DNA of 64,000 nt, taken from assembly GCF_047675955.1 (NCBI RefSeq), contig NW_027327624.1, forward strand, positions 248,001 through 312,000, written 5' to 3'. The notes under the pieces are model-generated. The model did not search any database and was not told the origin of the DNA. It saw nothing but the letters and a program-made list of their open reading frames with translations. Positions 14,530-25,800 of this stretch are shown one piece after another (within the stretch, counting starts at the first letter, position 1; every line of letters starts with the position of its first letter). A program made the translations under genes and the position numbers. The DNA is from Chlorocebus sabaeus. Taxonomy: Eukaryota; Chordata; Mammalia; Primates; Cercopithecidae.

Positions 14530-15406
14530 CAGTTTCTCAGAAAGATTCTTTCCAGTTTTTAACGGAAGATATTTCTTTTTTCGCCATAGCCCTCTATGGG
14601 CTTCCATATATCACATTGGAAATGCCACAAGAGCAGTCTTAGCAAAAGACTTCTTGAGGCGAAAGCTGTAACTCTGTGAGATAAATTAACAGAACACAAA
14701 GCAGTTTCTCAGAAAACTTCTTTCCAGTTTTTAACTGAGGATATTTTGTTTTTCACCATAGCCCTCTATGGGCTTCCAAATATCACTTTGCACATCCCAC
14801 AAGGACAGTCTTAGCGAAAGGCTTCTAGAGGGGAAAGCTGCAACTCTGTGAGATGAATTAACAGAACACAAAGCAGTTTCTCAGAAAGCTTCTTTCCAGT
14901 TTTAACGGAAGATACATCCTTTTTAACCGTAGCCCTGTATGGACTTCCAAATATCATTTTGCAAATTCCACAACACCAGTCTTAGCGAAAGTCTTCTTGA
15001 GGGGAAAGCTGTAACACTGTGAGTTGAATTGACAGAACACAAGTCAGTTTTTCAGAAAGCTTCTTATCAGCTTTTATCTTAGGCTATTTCCTTTTTCACC
15101 ATAGCCCTCTAGGGGCTTCCAAATATCACTTTCCAAATTCCACAAAAACAATCTTAGTTAAGGGGAAAGCTGTAACGTTGTGAGATGAATAAACAGAACA
15201 CAAAACAGTTTCTCAGAAAGCTTCTTTCCGGTTATTAACGGAAAATATTTCCTATTTCACCATAGCCCTCCATGGGCTTCCAAATTACACTTTGCAAATT
15301 CCACAAGAACAGTCTTAGCGAAAGGCTTCTGGAGGGATATGCTGTAACTCTGTGAGATGAATTAACAGAACACAAAGCAGTTTCTCAGAAAGCTTCTTTT
15401 CAGTTT

Positions 15407-16950
15407 TTAACGGAACATATTTCCTTTTTCACAGTAGCCCTATATAAGATTCCAAATATCACTTTGCAAATTCCACAAGAAGAGTCTTAGCGAAAGGCTT
15501 CTTGAGGTGAAAGCTGTAACTCTGTGAGATGAATTAACAGAACACAAAGAAGTTTCTCAGAAATGTTCTTTCCCGTTTTTAACGGAAGATATTGTTTTTC
15601 ACCATAGCCCTCTAAGGGCTTCCAAATATCACTTTGGAAGTTCCTCAAGAACAGTCTTAGCGACAGGCTACTTGAGGGGAAAGCTGTAACACTCTGAGAT
15701 GAATTAACAGAACACAAAGCAGCTTCTCAGAAAGCTTCTTTCTAGTTTCTAATTGAAGGTATTTACTTTTTCACCATAGCCTTCTATGGGCTTCCAAATA
15801 TCACTTTGCAAATTTCACAAGAACAGTCTTAGTGAACGGCTTCTTGAGGGGAAAGCTGTAACTCTATGAGGTGAACTAACAGAACACAAGGCAGTTTCTC
15901 AGAAAGCTTCTTTTCAGTCTTTATCTTAGGATATTTCCATTTTCACTATAGCACTCTATGAGCTTCCGAATATCACTTTGCAAATTCCACAAGAACAGTA
16001 TTTGCGAAAGGCTTCTTAAGGGGAAAGCTCTAACTCTTTGAGATGATTCAACAGAATACAAACCAGTTTTTCAGAAAGCTTCTTTTCAGTTTCTATCTTA
16101 GGCTATTTCCTTTTTCACCATAGCCCTCTATGCTCTTCCAAATATCACCTTGCAAATTCCACAAGAACAGTCTTAGCGAAAGGCTTCTGGAAGGGAAAGC
16201 TCTAATTCGGTGAGATGTATTAACAGAAAACACGCCAGTTTCTCAAGAAACTGCTTTCTCCTTTTTAACGGGAGATATTTCCTTTTTCACCATAGCCCTC
16301 TATGGGTTACCAAATATGAATTTGCAAATTGCACAAGAAGAGTCTTAGTGAACGGCTCCTTGCGGGGAAAGCTCAAACTCTGTGAGATGAACTAACAGAA
16401 CACAAAGCAGTTTCTCAGAAAGCTTCTTTTCGGTTTTTAACGGAAGATAATCCCTTTTACACCATAGCACTCAATAGGCTTCGAAATTTCTCTTTGCAAA
16501 TTCCACAAGAACAGTCTTAGTGAAAGGCTCCTGCAGGGACAAGCATTAACTCTGTGAGATGAATTAACAGTACACAAAGCAGTTTCTCAGAAAGCTTCTG
16601 TTCAGTTTTTATATTAGGATATTTCCTTTTTCACCATCACCTTCTAAGGGCTCCAAATATCACTTTGCAAATTTCACAAGAACTGTCTTAGCGAAAGGCT
16701 TTTTGAAGGGAAAGCTGTAACACTGTGAGTTGAATTAAAAGAACACAAAGTAGTTTCTCAGAAAGATTCTTTCCAGTTTTAAACTGAAGTTATTTCCTTT
16801 TTCACCATAGCCCTCTACGGGCTTCCAATATCACTTTGCATATTTCACAAGAACAGTCTTAGTGAACGGTTTCGTGAGGGTAAAGCTGTAACTCTGTGAG
16901 ATGAACTAACAGAACACAAGGCAGTTTCTCAGAAAGCTTCTTTTCAGTTT
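15407..16950 (+). repeat. Nine-monomer repeat, copy A (inside 35-mer copy 3)
   Basis: This nine-monomer stretch of 1544 bp corresponds to unit positions 2209-3752 of the 35-mer. It is the apparent founder of the following 1545-bp tandem repeat. It differs from copies B and C by a one-base indel (ATTGTTTTTC here, ATTGCTTTTTC in B) and scattered substitutions. Confidence 0.9.
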
Positions 16951-18495
16951 TTAACGCAACATATTTCATTTTTCACAGTAGCCCTATATAAGATTCCAAA
17001 TATCACTTTGCAAATTCCACAAGAAGAGTCTTAGCGAAAGGCTTCTTGAGGTGAAAGCTGTAACTCTGTGAGATGAATTAACAGAACACAAAGAAGTTTC
17101 TCAGAAATCTTCTTTCCGGTTTTTAACGGAAGATATTGCTTTTTCACCATAGCCCTCTAAGGGCTTCCAAATATCACTTTGGAAGTTCCACAAGAACAGT
17201 CTTAGCGACAGGCTTCTTGAGGGGAAAGCTGTAACACTCTGAGATGAATTAACAGAACACAAAGCAGCTTATCAGAAAGCTTCTTTCTAGTTTCTAATTG
17301 AAGGTATTTCCTTTTTCAACATAGCCTTCTATGGGCTTCCAAATATCACTTTGCAAATTTCACAAGAACAGTCTTAGTGAACGGCTTCTTGAGGATAAAG
17401 ATGTAACTCGATGAGATGAACTAACAGAACACAAGACAGTTTCTCAGAAAGCTTCTTTTCAGTTTTTATCTTAGGATATTTCCATTTTCACTGTAGCACT
17501 CTATGGGCTTCCGAATATCACTTTGCAAATTCCTCAAGAACAGTATTTGCGAAAGGCTTCTTAAGGGGAAAGCTCTAACTCTTTGAGATGATTCAACAGA
17601 ATACAAACCAGTTTTTCAGAAAGCTTCTTTTCAGTTTCTATCTTAGGCTATTTCCTTTTTCACCATAGCCCTCTATGCTCTTCCAAATATCACCTTGCAA
17701 ATTCCACAAGAACAGTCTTAGCGAAAGGCTTCTGGAAGGGAAAGCTCTAATTCGGTGAGATGTATTAACAGAAAACACGCCAGTTTCTCAAGAAACTGCT
17801 TTCTCCTTTTTAACGGGAGATATTTCCTTTTTCACCATAGCCCTCTATGGGTTACCAAATATGAATTTGCAAATTGCACAAGAAGAGTCTTAGTGAACGG
17901 CTCCTTGCGGGGAAAGCTCAAACTCTGTGAGATGAACTAACAGAACACAAAGCAGTTTCTCAGAAAGCTTCTTTTCGGTTTTTAACGGAAGATAATCCCT
18001 TTTACACCATAGCACTCAATAGGCTTCGAAATTTCTCTTTGCAAATTCCACAAGAACAGTCTTAGTGAAAGGCTCCTGCAGGGACAAGCATTAACTCTGT
18101 GAGATGAATTAACAGTACACAAAGCAGTTTCTCAGAAAGCTTCTGTTCAGTTTTTATATTAGGATATTTCCTTTTTCACCATCACCTTCTAAGGGCTCCA
18201 AATATCACTTTGCAAATTTCACAAGAACTGTCTTAGCGAAAGGCTTTTTGAAGGGAAAGCTGTAACACTGTGAGTTGAATTAAAAGAACACAAAGTAGTT
18301 TCTCAGAAAGATTCTTTCCAGTTTTAAACTGAAGTTATTTCCTTTTTCACCATAGCCCTCTACGGGCTTCCAATATCACTTTGCATATTTCACAAGAACA
18401 GTCTTAGTGAACGGTTTCGTGAGGGTAAAGCTGTAACTCTGTGAGATGAACTAACAGAACACAAGGCAGTTTCTCAGAAAGCTTCTTTTCAGTTT
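16951..18495 (+). repeat. Nine-monomer repeat, copy B
   Basis: This is a full 1545-bp unit of nine alpha monomers. Its first bases TTAACGCAACATATTTCATT recur at 18496 and 20041. The match to copy C is almost perfect by eye; a landmark monomer at 17755 recurs at 19300. Confidence 0.93.
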
Positions 18496-20040
18496 TTAAC
18501 GCAACATATTTCATTTTTCACAGTAGCCCTATATAAGATTCCAAATATCACTTTGCAAATTCCACAAGAAGAGTCTTAGCGAAAGGCTTCTTGAGGTGAA
18601 AGCTGTAACTCTGTGAGATGAATTAACAGAACACAAAGAAGTTTCTCAGAAATCTTCTTTCCGGTTTTTAACGGAAGATATTGCTTTTTCACCATAGCCC
18701 TCTAAGGGCTTCCAAATATCACTTTGGAAGTTCCACAAGAACAGTCTTAGCGACAGGCTTCTTGAGGGGAAAGCTGTAACACTCTGAGATGAATTAACAG
18801 AACACAAAGCAGCTTATCAGAAAGCTTCTTTCTAGTTTCTAATTGAAGGTATTTCCTTTTTCAACATAGCCTTCTATGGGCTTCCAAATATCACTTTGCA
18901 AATTTCACAAGAACAGTCTTAGTGAACGGCTTCTTGAGGATAAAGATGTAACTCGATGAGATGAACTAACAGAACACAAGACAGTTTCTCAGAAAGCTTC
19001 TTTTCAGTTTTTATCTTAGGATATTTCCATTTTCACTGTAGCACTCTATGGGCTTCCGAATATCACTTTGCAAATTCCTCAAGAACAGTATTTGCGAAAG
19101 GCTTCTTAAGGGGAAAGCTCTAACTCTTTGAGATGATTCAACAGAATACAAACCAGTTTTTCAGAAAGCTTCTTTTCAGTTTCTATCTTAGGGTATTTCC
19201 TTTTTCACCATAGCCCTCTATGCTCTTCCAAATATCACCTTGCAAATTCCACAAGAACAGTCTTAGCGAAAGGCTTCTGGAAGGGAAAGCTCTAATTCGG
19301 TGAGATGTATTAACAGAAAACACGCCAGTTTCTCAAGAAACTGCTTTCTCCTTTTTAACGGGAGATATTTCCTTTTTCACCATAGCCCTCCATGGGTTAC
19401 CAAATATGAATTTGCAAATTGCACAAGAAGAGTCTTAGTGAACGGCTCCTTGCGGGGAAAGCTCAAACTCTGTGAGATGAACTAACAGAACACAAAGCAG
19501 TTTCTCAGAAAGCTTCTTTTCGGTTTTTAACGGAAGGTATTTCCTTTTTCACCATAGCCCTCTATAGGCTTCGAAATTTCTCTTTGCAAATTCCACAAGA
19601 ACAGTCTTAGTGAAAGGCTCCTGCAGGGACAAGCATTAACTCTGTGAGATGAATTAACAGTACACAAAGCAGTTTCTCAGAAAGCTTCTGTTCAGTTTTT
19701 ATATTAGGATATTTCCTTTTTCACCATCGCCTTCTAAGGGCTCCAAATATCACTTTGCAAATTTCACAAGAACTGTCTTAGCGAAAGGCTTTTTGAAGGG
19801 AAAGCTGTAACACTGTGAGTTGAATTAGAAGAACACAAAGTAGTTTCTCAGAAAGATTCTTTCCAGTTTTAAACTGAAGTTATTTCCTTTTTCACCATAG
19901 CCCTCTACGGGCTTCCAATATCACTTTGCATATTTCACAAGAACAGTCTTAGTGAACGGTTTCGTGAGGGTAAAGCTGTAACTCTGTGAGATGAACTAAC
20001 AGAACACAAGGCAGTTTCTCAGAAAGCTTCTTTTCAGTTT
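18496..20040 (+). repeat. Nine-monomer repeat, copy C
   Basis: This 1545-bp unit is nearly identical to copy B. A visible difference is around 19533-19560, where AAGGTATTTCC replaces the AAGATAATCCC of copies A and B, suggesting local gene conversion or substitution in one monomer. Confidence 0.93.
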
Positions 20041-21178
20041 TTAACGCAACATATTTCATTTTTCACAGTAGCCCTATATAAGATTCCAAATATCACTTTG
20101 CAAATTCCACAAGAAGAGTCTTAGCGAAAGGCTTCTTGAGGTGAAAGCTGTAACTCTGTGAGATGAATTAACAGAACACAAAGAAGTTTCTCAGAAATCT
20201 TCTTTCCGGTTTTTAACGGAAGATATTGCTTTTTCACCATAGCCCTCTAAGGGCTTCCAAATATCACTTTGGAAGTTCCACAAGAACAGTCTTAGCGACA
20301 GGCTTCTTGAGGGGAAAGCTGTAACACTCTGAGATGAATTAACAGAACACAAAGCAGCTTCTCAGAAAGCTTCTTTCTAGTTTCTAATTGAAGGTATTTC
20401 CTTTTTCACCATAGCCTTCTATGGGCTTCCAAATATCACTTTGCAAATTTCACAAGAACAGTCTTAGTGAACGGCTTCTTGAGGATAAAGATGTAACTCG
20501 ATGAGATGAACTAACAGAACACAAGACAGTTTCTCAGAAAGCTTCTTTTCAGTTTTTATCTTAGGATATTTCCATTTTCACTGTAGCACTCTATGGGCTT
20601 CCGAATATCACTTTGCAAATTCCACAAGAATAGTATTAGCGAAAGGCTTCTTAAGGGGAAAGCTCTAACTCTTTGAGATGATTCAACAGAACACAAACCA
20701 GTTTTTCAGAAAGCTTCTTTTCAGTTTCTATCTTAGGCTATTTCCTTTTTCACCATAGCCCTCTATGCTCTTCCAAATATCACCTTGCAAATTCCACAAG
20801 AACAGTCTTAGCGAAAGGCTTCTGGAAGGGAAAGATCTAATTCGGTGAGATGTATTAACAGAAAACATGCCAGTTTCTCAAGAAGCTGCTTTCTCCTTTT
20901 TAACGTGAGATATTTCCTTTTTCACCATAGCCCTCTATGGGTTACCAAATATGAATTTGCAAATTGCACAAGAAGAGTCTTTGTGAACGGCTCCTTGAGA
21001 GGAAAGCTCAAACTCTGTGAGATGAACTAACAGAACACAAAGCAGTTTATCAGAAAGCTTCTTTTCGGTTTTTAACGGAAGATAATCCCTTTTTCACCAT
21101 AGCCCTCTATAGGCTTCGAAATTTCTCTTTGCAAATTCCACAAGAACAGTCTTAGTGAAAGGCTCCTGCAGGGACAAG
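20041..21178 (+). repeat. Nine-monomer repeat, copy D, partial
   Basis: This copy starts in register at 20041 and follows copy C for about 6.6 monomers, with more substitutions than B against C. It then leaves the repeat around 21178, just after GGCTCCTGCAGGGACAAGC, where the other copies continue ATTAACTCTGTG and this one reads TGTAACTCTCTG. It marks the edge of the homogenised array. Confidence 0.88.
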
Positions 21179-22253
21179 CTGTAACTCTCTGAGATGAACT
21201 AAGAGAACACAAGGCAGTATCTCAGAAAGCTTCTTTTCTATTTTTATCTTAGGATATTTCCATTTTCACCATAGCCATCTATGGGCTTCCAAATATCACT
21301 TTGCATATTCCACAAAAACAGCCTTAGCGACAGGCTTCTAGAGGGGAAAGCTGTAACTCTGTGAGATGATTTAACAGAAAACAAAGCAGTTGCTCAGAAA
21401 CCTTCTTTTCAGTTTTTATCTTAGGGTATTTCCTTTTTCACCATAGCCCTCTAAGGGCTTCGAAATATCACTTTGCAAATTCCACAAGAATAGTCTTAGC
21501 CAAAGACTTCTGGAGGGGAAAGCTGTAACTCTGTGAGATGAATTAACAGAACACAAAGCAGTTTCTCGGAAATCTTCTTTCCAGTTTTTAACGGAAGATA
21601 TTTCCTTTTTCACCGTAGCCCTCTCTGGGCTTCCAAATATCACTTAGCAAATTCCACAAGAACAGTCTTAGCGAAAGGCTTTTTGAGGGGAAAGCTATAA
21701 CTCTGTGATATGAATTAACAGAACACAAAGCAGTTTCTCAGAAAGCTTTTTTCCAGTTTTTAACGGAAGATATTTCCTTTTTCACCATAGCCCTCTAAGG
21801 TCTTCGAAATATCACTTTGCCAATTCCACAAGAACAGTCTTAGCGAAAGGCTTCTTGAAGGGAGAACTGTAACTCGGTGAGATGAATTAACAGAACACTA
21901 AGCAGTTTCTCAGAAAGCTTCTTTCCAGTTTTTAACTGAAGGTATATCCTTTTTTACCATAGCCCTCTAAGGGCTTCCAAATATCTCTTTGAAAATTCCA
22001 CAAGAAGAGTCGTAGCGAAAGGCTTCTTTAGGGGAAAGCTGGAACACTGTGAGATGAATTAACAGAACACAAAGCAGCTTCTCAAAAAGCTTGTTTTCAG
22101 TTTTTATCTTAGTCTTTTTCCTTTTTCACCATAGCCCTCTGTGGGCTTCCAAATATCACTCTGCAAATTCCACAAGAGCCGTCGTACCGAAAGGCTTCTT
22201 GAGGGGAAAGCTGTAACTCTTGGAGATGAATTAACAGAACACAAAGCAGTTTC

Positions 22254-22800
22254 TCAGAAGCTTCTTTCCTGTTGTTAACTGAAGATATTTCCATTTTCAC
22301 CGTAGCCCTCTATGGGCTTCCAAATATCACTTTGCAAATCCCACAGGAACAGACTTAGCGAAAGGCTTCTTGTGGGTAAAGCTGTAACTCGGTGAGATGT
22401 ATTAACATAACACACGGCAGATTCTCATAAAACTTCTTTCCAGTTTTTAACGGAAGATATTTCCTTTTTCACCATAGCCCTCTATGGGCTTCCAAAGATC
22501 ACTTTGCAAATTCCACAAGAAGAGTCCTAGTGAAAGGCTTCTTGAGGGAAAGCTCTAACTCTGTGAAATGAATTAACAGAACACAAAGCAGTTTCTCAGA
22601 AGCTTCTTTCCAGTTGTTAACTGAAGATAATTCCATTTTCACCGTAGCCCTCTATGGGCTTCCAAATATCACTTTGCAAATCCCACAGGAACAGTCTTAG
22701 CGAAAGGCTTCTTGTGGGGAAAGCTGTAACTCGGTGAGATGTATTAACATAACACACGGCAGATTCTCATAAAGATTCTTTCCAGTTTTTAACGGAAGAT
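22254..22800 (+). repeat. Local two-monomer duplication
   Basis: A two-monomer segment (GTTGTTAACTGAAGAT ... CACAGGAACAG ... TCGGTGAGATGTATTAACAT) at about 22254-22460 recurs at about 22597-22800 with a 342-bp offset and few differences. The shared private variants ACATAACACACGGCAGATTC and CCCACAGGAACAG show descent from a recent local dimer duplication rather than chance monomer similarity. Confidence 0.8.
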
Positions 22801-25800
22801 ATTTCCTTTTTCACCATAGCCCTCTAGGGGCTTCCAAATATCACTTTTAAAATTTCACAACAACAGCCTCAGCAAAAGGTTTCTTGAGGGGAAAGTTGTA
22901 ACTCTGTGAGTTGAATTGACAGAACACAAAGCAGTTTCTCAGAAAGCTTATTTTCAGTTTCTATCTTAGGATAATTCCTTTTTCAAAATAGACTTCTATT
23001 GGCTTCCAAATATGACTTTGCAAATTCCACAAGAACAGTCTTAGCGAAAGGCTTCTGGAGGTGAAGCTGTAACTCTGTGAGATGAATTAACAGAACAAAT
23101 AGCAATTTCTCAGAAATCTTCTTTCCAGTTTTTAACGGAAGAAATTTCCTTTTTCACGATAGCCCACTATGGACTTCCAAATATCACTTTGCAAATCCCA
23201 CAAGAACAGTCCTAGCGAATGTCTTCTTGAGGGGAAAGCTGTAACTCGGTGAGGTGCATTAACAGAACACATGGCGGTTTCTCAGAAAGCTTATTTCCAG
23301 TTTTTAAGAGAAGATTGTTCCTTTTTTACCATAGCCCTCTGCGGGCTTCCAAATATCACGTTGCAAATTCCACAAGAACAGTCTTAGTGATCGCCTTCTT
23401 GAGGGGAAAGCTGTAACTTTGTGAGATGTATTAGCAGAACACAAAGGAGTTTCTCAGAAGTCTTCTTTCCACTTTTTAACGGAAGATATTTCCTTTTTCA
23501 CCATAGCACTCTGCGGGCTTCCAAATATCACGTTGCAAATTCCACAAGAACAATCTTAGCGAAAGGCTTCTGGAGGGGAAATCTATAACTCCGTGAGATC
23601 AATTAAGAAAACACAATGCAGTTTTTCAGAAAACTTCTTTTCAGTTTTTATCTTAGGATATTTCCTTTTTCACCATAGCTCTCTCTTTGCTTCCAAATAT
23701 CACTTTGCAAATGCCACAAGAACAGTGTTAGCGAAAGGTTTCTGGATGGGAGAGCTGTAACTCTGTGAGATGCATTAACAGAACACAAAGCAGTTTCTCA
23801 GAAATCTTCTTTCCAGTTTTTAACGGAAGATATTTCCTTTCTCAGCTTAGCCGTCTATGGGCTTCCAAATATCACTTTGCAAATTCCAAAAGAAGAGTCT
23901 TAGCGAAAGGTTTCTTGAGGGGAAAGCTGTAACTCTGTGAGTTGAATTAACAGAACACAAAGCAGTTTCTCAGAAAGCTTCTTTTCAGTTTTTATCATAG
24001 GATATTTCCTTTTTCACCATAGCCCTCTATGGCCTTCCAAATATCACTTTGCAAATTCCACAGGAACAGTCTTAGCGAAAGGCTTCTTTAGGGAAAATCT
24101 GTAACTCTGTCATATGAATTAACAGAACACAAATCAGTTTCTCAGAAAACTTCTTTTCGGTTTTTATCTGAGGATATTTCCATTTTCACAGTAGATCTCT
24201 ATGGGCTTCCAAATATCATTTTTCAAATTACACAAGAGGAGACACAGCTGAAGGCTTCTTGAGGGGAAAGTTGTAACTCGTTGAGGTGAATTAACAGAAC
24301 ACATAGCAGTTTCTAAGAAAGCTTCTTTTCAGTTTTTAACGAAAGATATTTCCTTTTTCAACATATCCCTCTGTGGGCTTCCAAATATCACTTTGCAAAT
24401 TCCTCAAGAACAGTCGTAGCAAAGGTCTTCTTGAGACCAAAGCTGGATCTGTGTGAGATGTATTAATAGAACACACGGCAGTTTCTCAGAAAGCTTCTTT
24501 CCAGTTTTTAACGGAAGATATTTTGTTTTTCACTATAGCCCTCTTTGGGCTTTCGAATATCACTTTGCAAATTCCACAAGAACAGTCTTAGGAAAAGGCT
24601 TCTGGAGGGGAAAACTGTAACTCAGTGAGTTGAATTAACAGAACACAAAGCAGTGTCTCAGAAAGCTTCTTTCCAGTTTTTAACTGAAGAAATTTCCTTT
24701 TTCACCATAGCCATATTTGGGCTTCCAAATATCACTTTGCAAATCCCACAAGAACAGTCTCATCGAAAGGCTTCTTGAAGGGAAAGCTGTAATCCTGTGA
24801 GATGAATTATCAGAACACAAAACAGTTTCTCAGAAATCTTCCTTCCAGTTTTTAACTGAAGATATTTCCTTTTTCACCGAAGCGCTCTAGGGGCTTCCAA
24901 ATATCACTTTGCAAATTCCACAAAAACAATCTTAGCGAATGACTTCTCTAGGGGAATGCTGTAACTCTGTTAGATAAATTAACAGAACACAAAGCAGTGT
25001 CTCAGAAATCTTCTTCCCAGTTTTTAACGGAAGATATTTCCTTTTTCTCCATAGCCCACTATGGGCTTCCAAATATCACTTTGAAATTCCACAAAACAGA
25101 CTTTCCGAAAAGCTTCTTGAGAAGAAAGCTGTAAGTGTGTGAGATGAATTACCAGAACACAAAGCAGTTTCTCAGAAAGTTTCTTTCCAGTTTTTAACTG
25201 AAGATATTTCCTTTTTCATCATGGCCCTCTATGGGCTTCCAAATATCACGTTGCAAATTGCACAAGAACAGTCTTAGCGAATGGCTTCTTGAGGAAAAAT
25301 TTGTAACTCTGGGATACGAATTAAGAGAACACAAAGCAGTTCCTCAGAAAGCTTCTTTTCCGTTTTTATCTTAGGATATTTCATTTTTCACCATAGCTCT
25401 CTTTGGGCTTCCAAACATCATTTTGCAAATTCCACAAGAACAGTCATAGCGAAAGTCTTCTGGAGGGGAATCCTGTAACACTGTGAGATGAATTAACAGA
25501 ACACAAAGCAGTTTCTCAGAAAGCTTCTTTCCAGTTTTTAACTGAAGATATTTCCTTTTTCACCATAGCCCTATATGGGCTTCCAAATATCACATTGCAA
25601 ATACCACAAGAACAGTCTTAGCGAAAGGATTCTTGAGGGGAAATCTGTAACTCGGTTAGACGTATTAACAGAACACACGGCAGTATCTCAGAAGTCTTCT
25701 TTCCAGTTTTTAATGGAAGATATTTCCTTTTTCACTATAGCCCTCTAAGGGCTTCCAAATATCACTTTTCAAATTCCAAAAGAGCAGTCTTAGCGAAAGT

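Larger units (their letters stand above)
11997..16950 (+). repeat. Alpha-satellite 35-mer, copy 3, interrupted and truncated
   Basis: The offset to copy 2 is 5998 up to about 13327 and 7200 from about 14530, so this copy contains 1202 extra bases (seven monomers). It follows the unit to unit position 3752, then at 16951 switches to the nine-monomer repeat instead of continuing into monomers 23-35. It also shows more substitutions against copy 2 in its second half (near 15484, 15573, 15764 and 16471) than copies 1 and 2 show between themselves. Confidence 0.9.

Noticed and set aside
1..21178. Regular spaced repeats suggesting a CRISPR array
   Set aside because: There are no unique spacers between conserved short repeats; the whole 171-bp monomer is the tandem unit, and the DNA is primate.
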